DNA from: Methanosarcinaceae archaeon
GTDB lineage: Archaea > Halobacteriota > Methanosarcinia > Methanosarcinales > Methanosarcinaceae
Reading direction: 5' to 3'
Assembly (NCBI GenBank): GCA_020793555.1
Contig: DQIO01000225.1
Coordinates: 1-8,041 of the forward strand
Length of the DNA stretch: 8,041 nucleotides
The translations under genes and the position numbers were made by a program. Shown here one piece after another: positions 7,214 to 8,041 of this stretch. The notes beneath the pieces were generated by a model that saw nothing but the letters and a program-made list of their open reading frames with translations, made no database searches and had not been told where the DNA came from. Positions within the stretch are counted from its first letter, which is position 1; every line of letters starts with the position of its first letter.

Positions 7214-7231
7214 TCCGATTTTCCCATCGGA
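7214..7231. promoter_or_regulatory. Palindrome in the divergent intergenic region, candidate ArsR operator
   Basis: TCCGAT and ATCGGA (7214-7219 and 7226-7231) form a perfect 6-bp inverted repeat with a 6-bp spacer, directly beside the TATA-like tract. ArsR-type dimers usually bind short imperfect palindromes overlapping promoters, so this is the best operator candidate in the 145-bp gap. With only six paired bases it could be chance. Confidence 0.35.
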
Positions 7232-7268
7232 TTAGTTGAATTCACACTCTGCAAGATAGATGGAACAA

Positions 7269-7286
7269 CTTATATCTATGTGAGGT
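7269..7286 (+). promoter_or_regulatory. Possible promoter or ribosome site of the ArsR-like gene
   Basis: TTATATCTA (7269-7277) is centred about 27 bases before the ATG at 7301, the right distance for an archaeal TATA box giving a leaderless or nearly leaderless transcript. It is followed by GTGAGGT (7280-7286), a Shine-Dalgarno match lying about 14 bases from the ATG, somewhat far. If the message instead starts from the TATA-like tract near 7195-7208, GTGAGGT would be the working ribosome site. Confidence 0.4.
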
Positions 7287-7300
7287 TTAAGATAACAATT

Positions 7301-7816
7301 ATGAGTCATATAGGTAATAAAATATTCAAAGCGATTGGAAGCGACACCCGATTGAATATACTTGAGAGACTTGCTGAAAGCGATCTGCACATATCAGGAC
7401 TTGCAAGGGAATTGAATATCTCGGTACCGGTTACTGCCAAGCATGTCAAGATATTGGAAGATGCGGATCTTATCGAACGAAAAAAGTTTGGTAGAACACA
7501 TGTTTTGAACATAAATACTAAAAATATTTATAATTCACTTGACTATTTTGCATCAACAAAGAATATCGAAGTGGAAAAAGGGACAAATTTGTTGGATATT
7601 TTAAAAAGTGTTTCTGCTGTTGAGATCAAAAGAGTTGGAAATCGGGATATTGTGATATCAACAGATGGTGAAGAAGGATTTTATGTATATGAAGTAGATG
7701 GAAAAATTTCTGAAAAAATGGTTGAGGATTGTGTATTTGAAGATGATGCTACAGTGGAATGGAAAAAACTGGTGCCAATCACCAGAACGAAATTGTCGAT
7801 AAGTGTCAAGGGTTAA
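7301..7816 (+). CDS. ArsR family winged-helix transcriptional regulator with a DUF4430-like C-terminal domain
   Basis: 171 residues from the ATG at 7301. An earlier in-frame ATG at 7178 would add 41 residues with no resemblance to the family and would bury the promoter region, so it is rejected. Residues 5-80 form an ArsR winged helix: FKAIGSDTRLNILERL, LARELNISVPVTAKHVKIL as helix-turn-helix, then DLIERKKFGRTHVLNI as the wing. The metal-binding CxC found in helix 3 of SmtB/ArsR is absent; the only cysteine is C144. Residues about 90-170 (GFYVYEVDGKI, VFEDDATVEWKKL) resemble the DUF4430 beta-grasp domain known from transcobalamin-like proteins, which suggests a sensor for a cofactor or for another ligand. 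Divergent placement makes it the likely regulator of the DUF2162-ExbB-DUF2149-cobN genes and of itself. Codon use is AT-richer than in the cobN-like gene. Confidence 0.85.
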   Translation: MSHIGNKIFKAIGSDTRLNILERLAESDLHISGLARELNISVPVTAKHVKILEDADLIERKKFGRTHVLNINTKNIYNSLDYFASTKNIEVEKGTNLLDILKSVSAVEIKRVGNRDIVISTDGEEGFYVYEVDGKISEKMVEDCVFEDDATVEWKKLVPITRTKLSISVKG

Positions 7817-8041
7817 GAGAATGAAGTTGCGTATTTGGGCACAGTTCCAAAATACTCCCATTTGACCTATCAGTCAAATTGCCTATTGGTGAATATCTCC
7901 TCTTGAATATCATAGGTCGATGTGATGGGGCATTGTCAGAAAACGCTATGCAGAAGTGGTTTGATAAGTCCTCATTGAGTTTAATGTGGAAATTTCCGCA
8001 TAAACTCACCTGTCAAAACTTCATCAACCATTACAAATACA
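7817..8041 (+). pseudogene. Probable decayed transposase N-terminal fragment (IS1634/IS4-like), runs off window
   Basis: Right after the ArsR stop, the same frame reads ENEVAYLGTVPKY, resembling the early YLG..PK segment of IS1634-type transposases, and stops near 7906. Another frame, open from 7825 to the edge, reads LPIGEYLLLNIIGR, then GALSENAMQKWFDKSSLS and LTCQNFINHYKY. This matches the N-terminal pattern (xGxYLLxxxxNRC...W...T.QNF..H) of the same transposases. The two pieces lie in different frames with less sequence between them than usual, and neither has a good start. That points to a frameshifted or internally deleted remnant. The rest lies outside the window, and no terminal inverted repeat was identified. 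The assignment is by recollection of the family, so it is moderate. Confidence 0.5.

Noticed and set aside
7178..7300. Upstream in-frame ATG at 7178 for the regulator
   Set aside because: The added 41 residues do not look like ArsR sequence and would cover the TATA-like and palindromic region shared with the divergent operon. ATG 7301 starts right at the domain.

Overview
The window looks like a chromosomal segment of a methanogenic archaeon of the order Methanosarcinales (Methanosarcina / Methanolobus / Methanococcoides type). This rests on family content: a secreted, oversized CobN-like chelatase subunit beside a MotA/TolQ/ExbB protein, DUF2149 and DUF2162. It also fits the archaeal-style TATA boxes, the GGAG/GAGGT ribosome sites and moderate-to-low GC. 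The assignment is made by recognition, not by a database search.

Layout: four genes run on the minus strand in the order DUF2162 membrane protein (7155-6481), ExbB/TolQ-like proton channel (6478-5855), DUF2149 ExbD-like protein (5858-5496) and a giant CobN-like protein (5368 to beyond base 1). The first three are almost certainly cotranscribed: 2-nt gap, then a 4-nt ATGA overlap. The cobN-like gene follows after a 127-bp gap that holds two inverted repeats and an oligo-T tract. A divergent plus-strand gene (7301-7816) encodes an ArsR-type winged-helix regulator with a DUF4430-like C-terminal domain. The 145-bp divergent intergenic region carries the promoter elements. Past 7816, the right edge shows what looks like a frameshifted transposase remnant running off the window.

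The main protein is an extracytoplasmic relative of CobN/BchH/ChlH. After a signal peptide it has four tandem copies of a ~152-155-residue domain in an A-B-A'-B' pattern, then the CobN core with its His-rich motif (residues 1055-1063) and a CCHHTC cluster (1759-1764). It is still open at residue 1789 when the window ends.

Working model (inference): the four minus-strand genes form a cell-surface metal or tetrapyrrole handling system. A secreted CobN cannot use cytoplasmic ATP or AAA+ partners (CobS/CobT, ChlI/ChlD), and none are visible here. An ExbB/ExbD-like pair could instead supply proton-motive energy, DUF2162 could serve as the membrane permease or redox component, and the divergent ArsR protein could control expression. 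No substrate can be read from the sequence.
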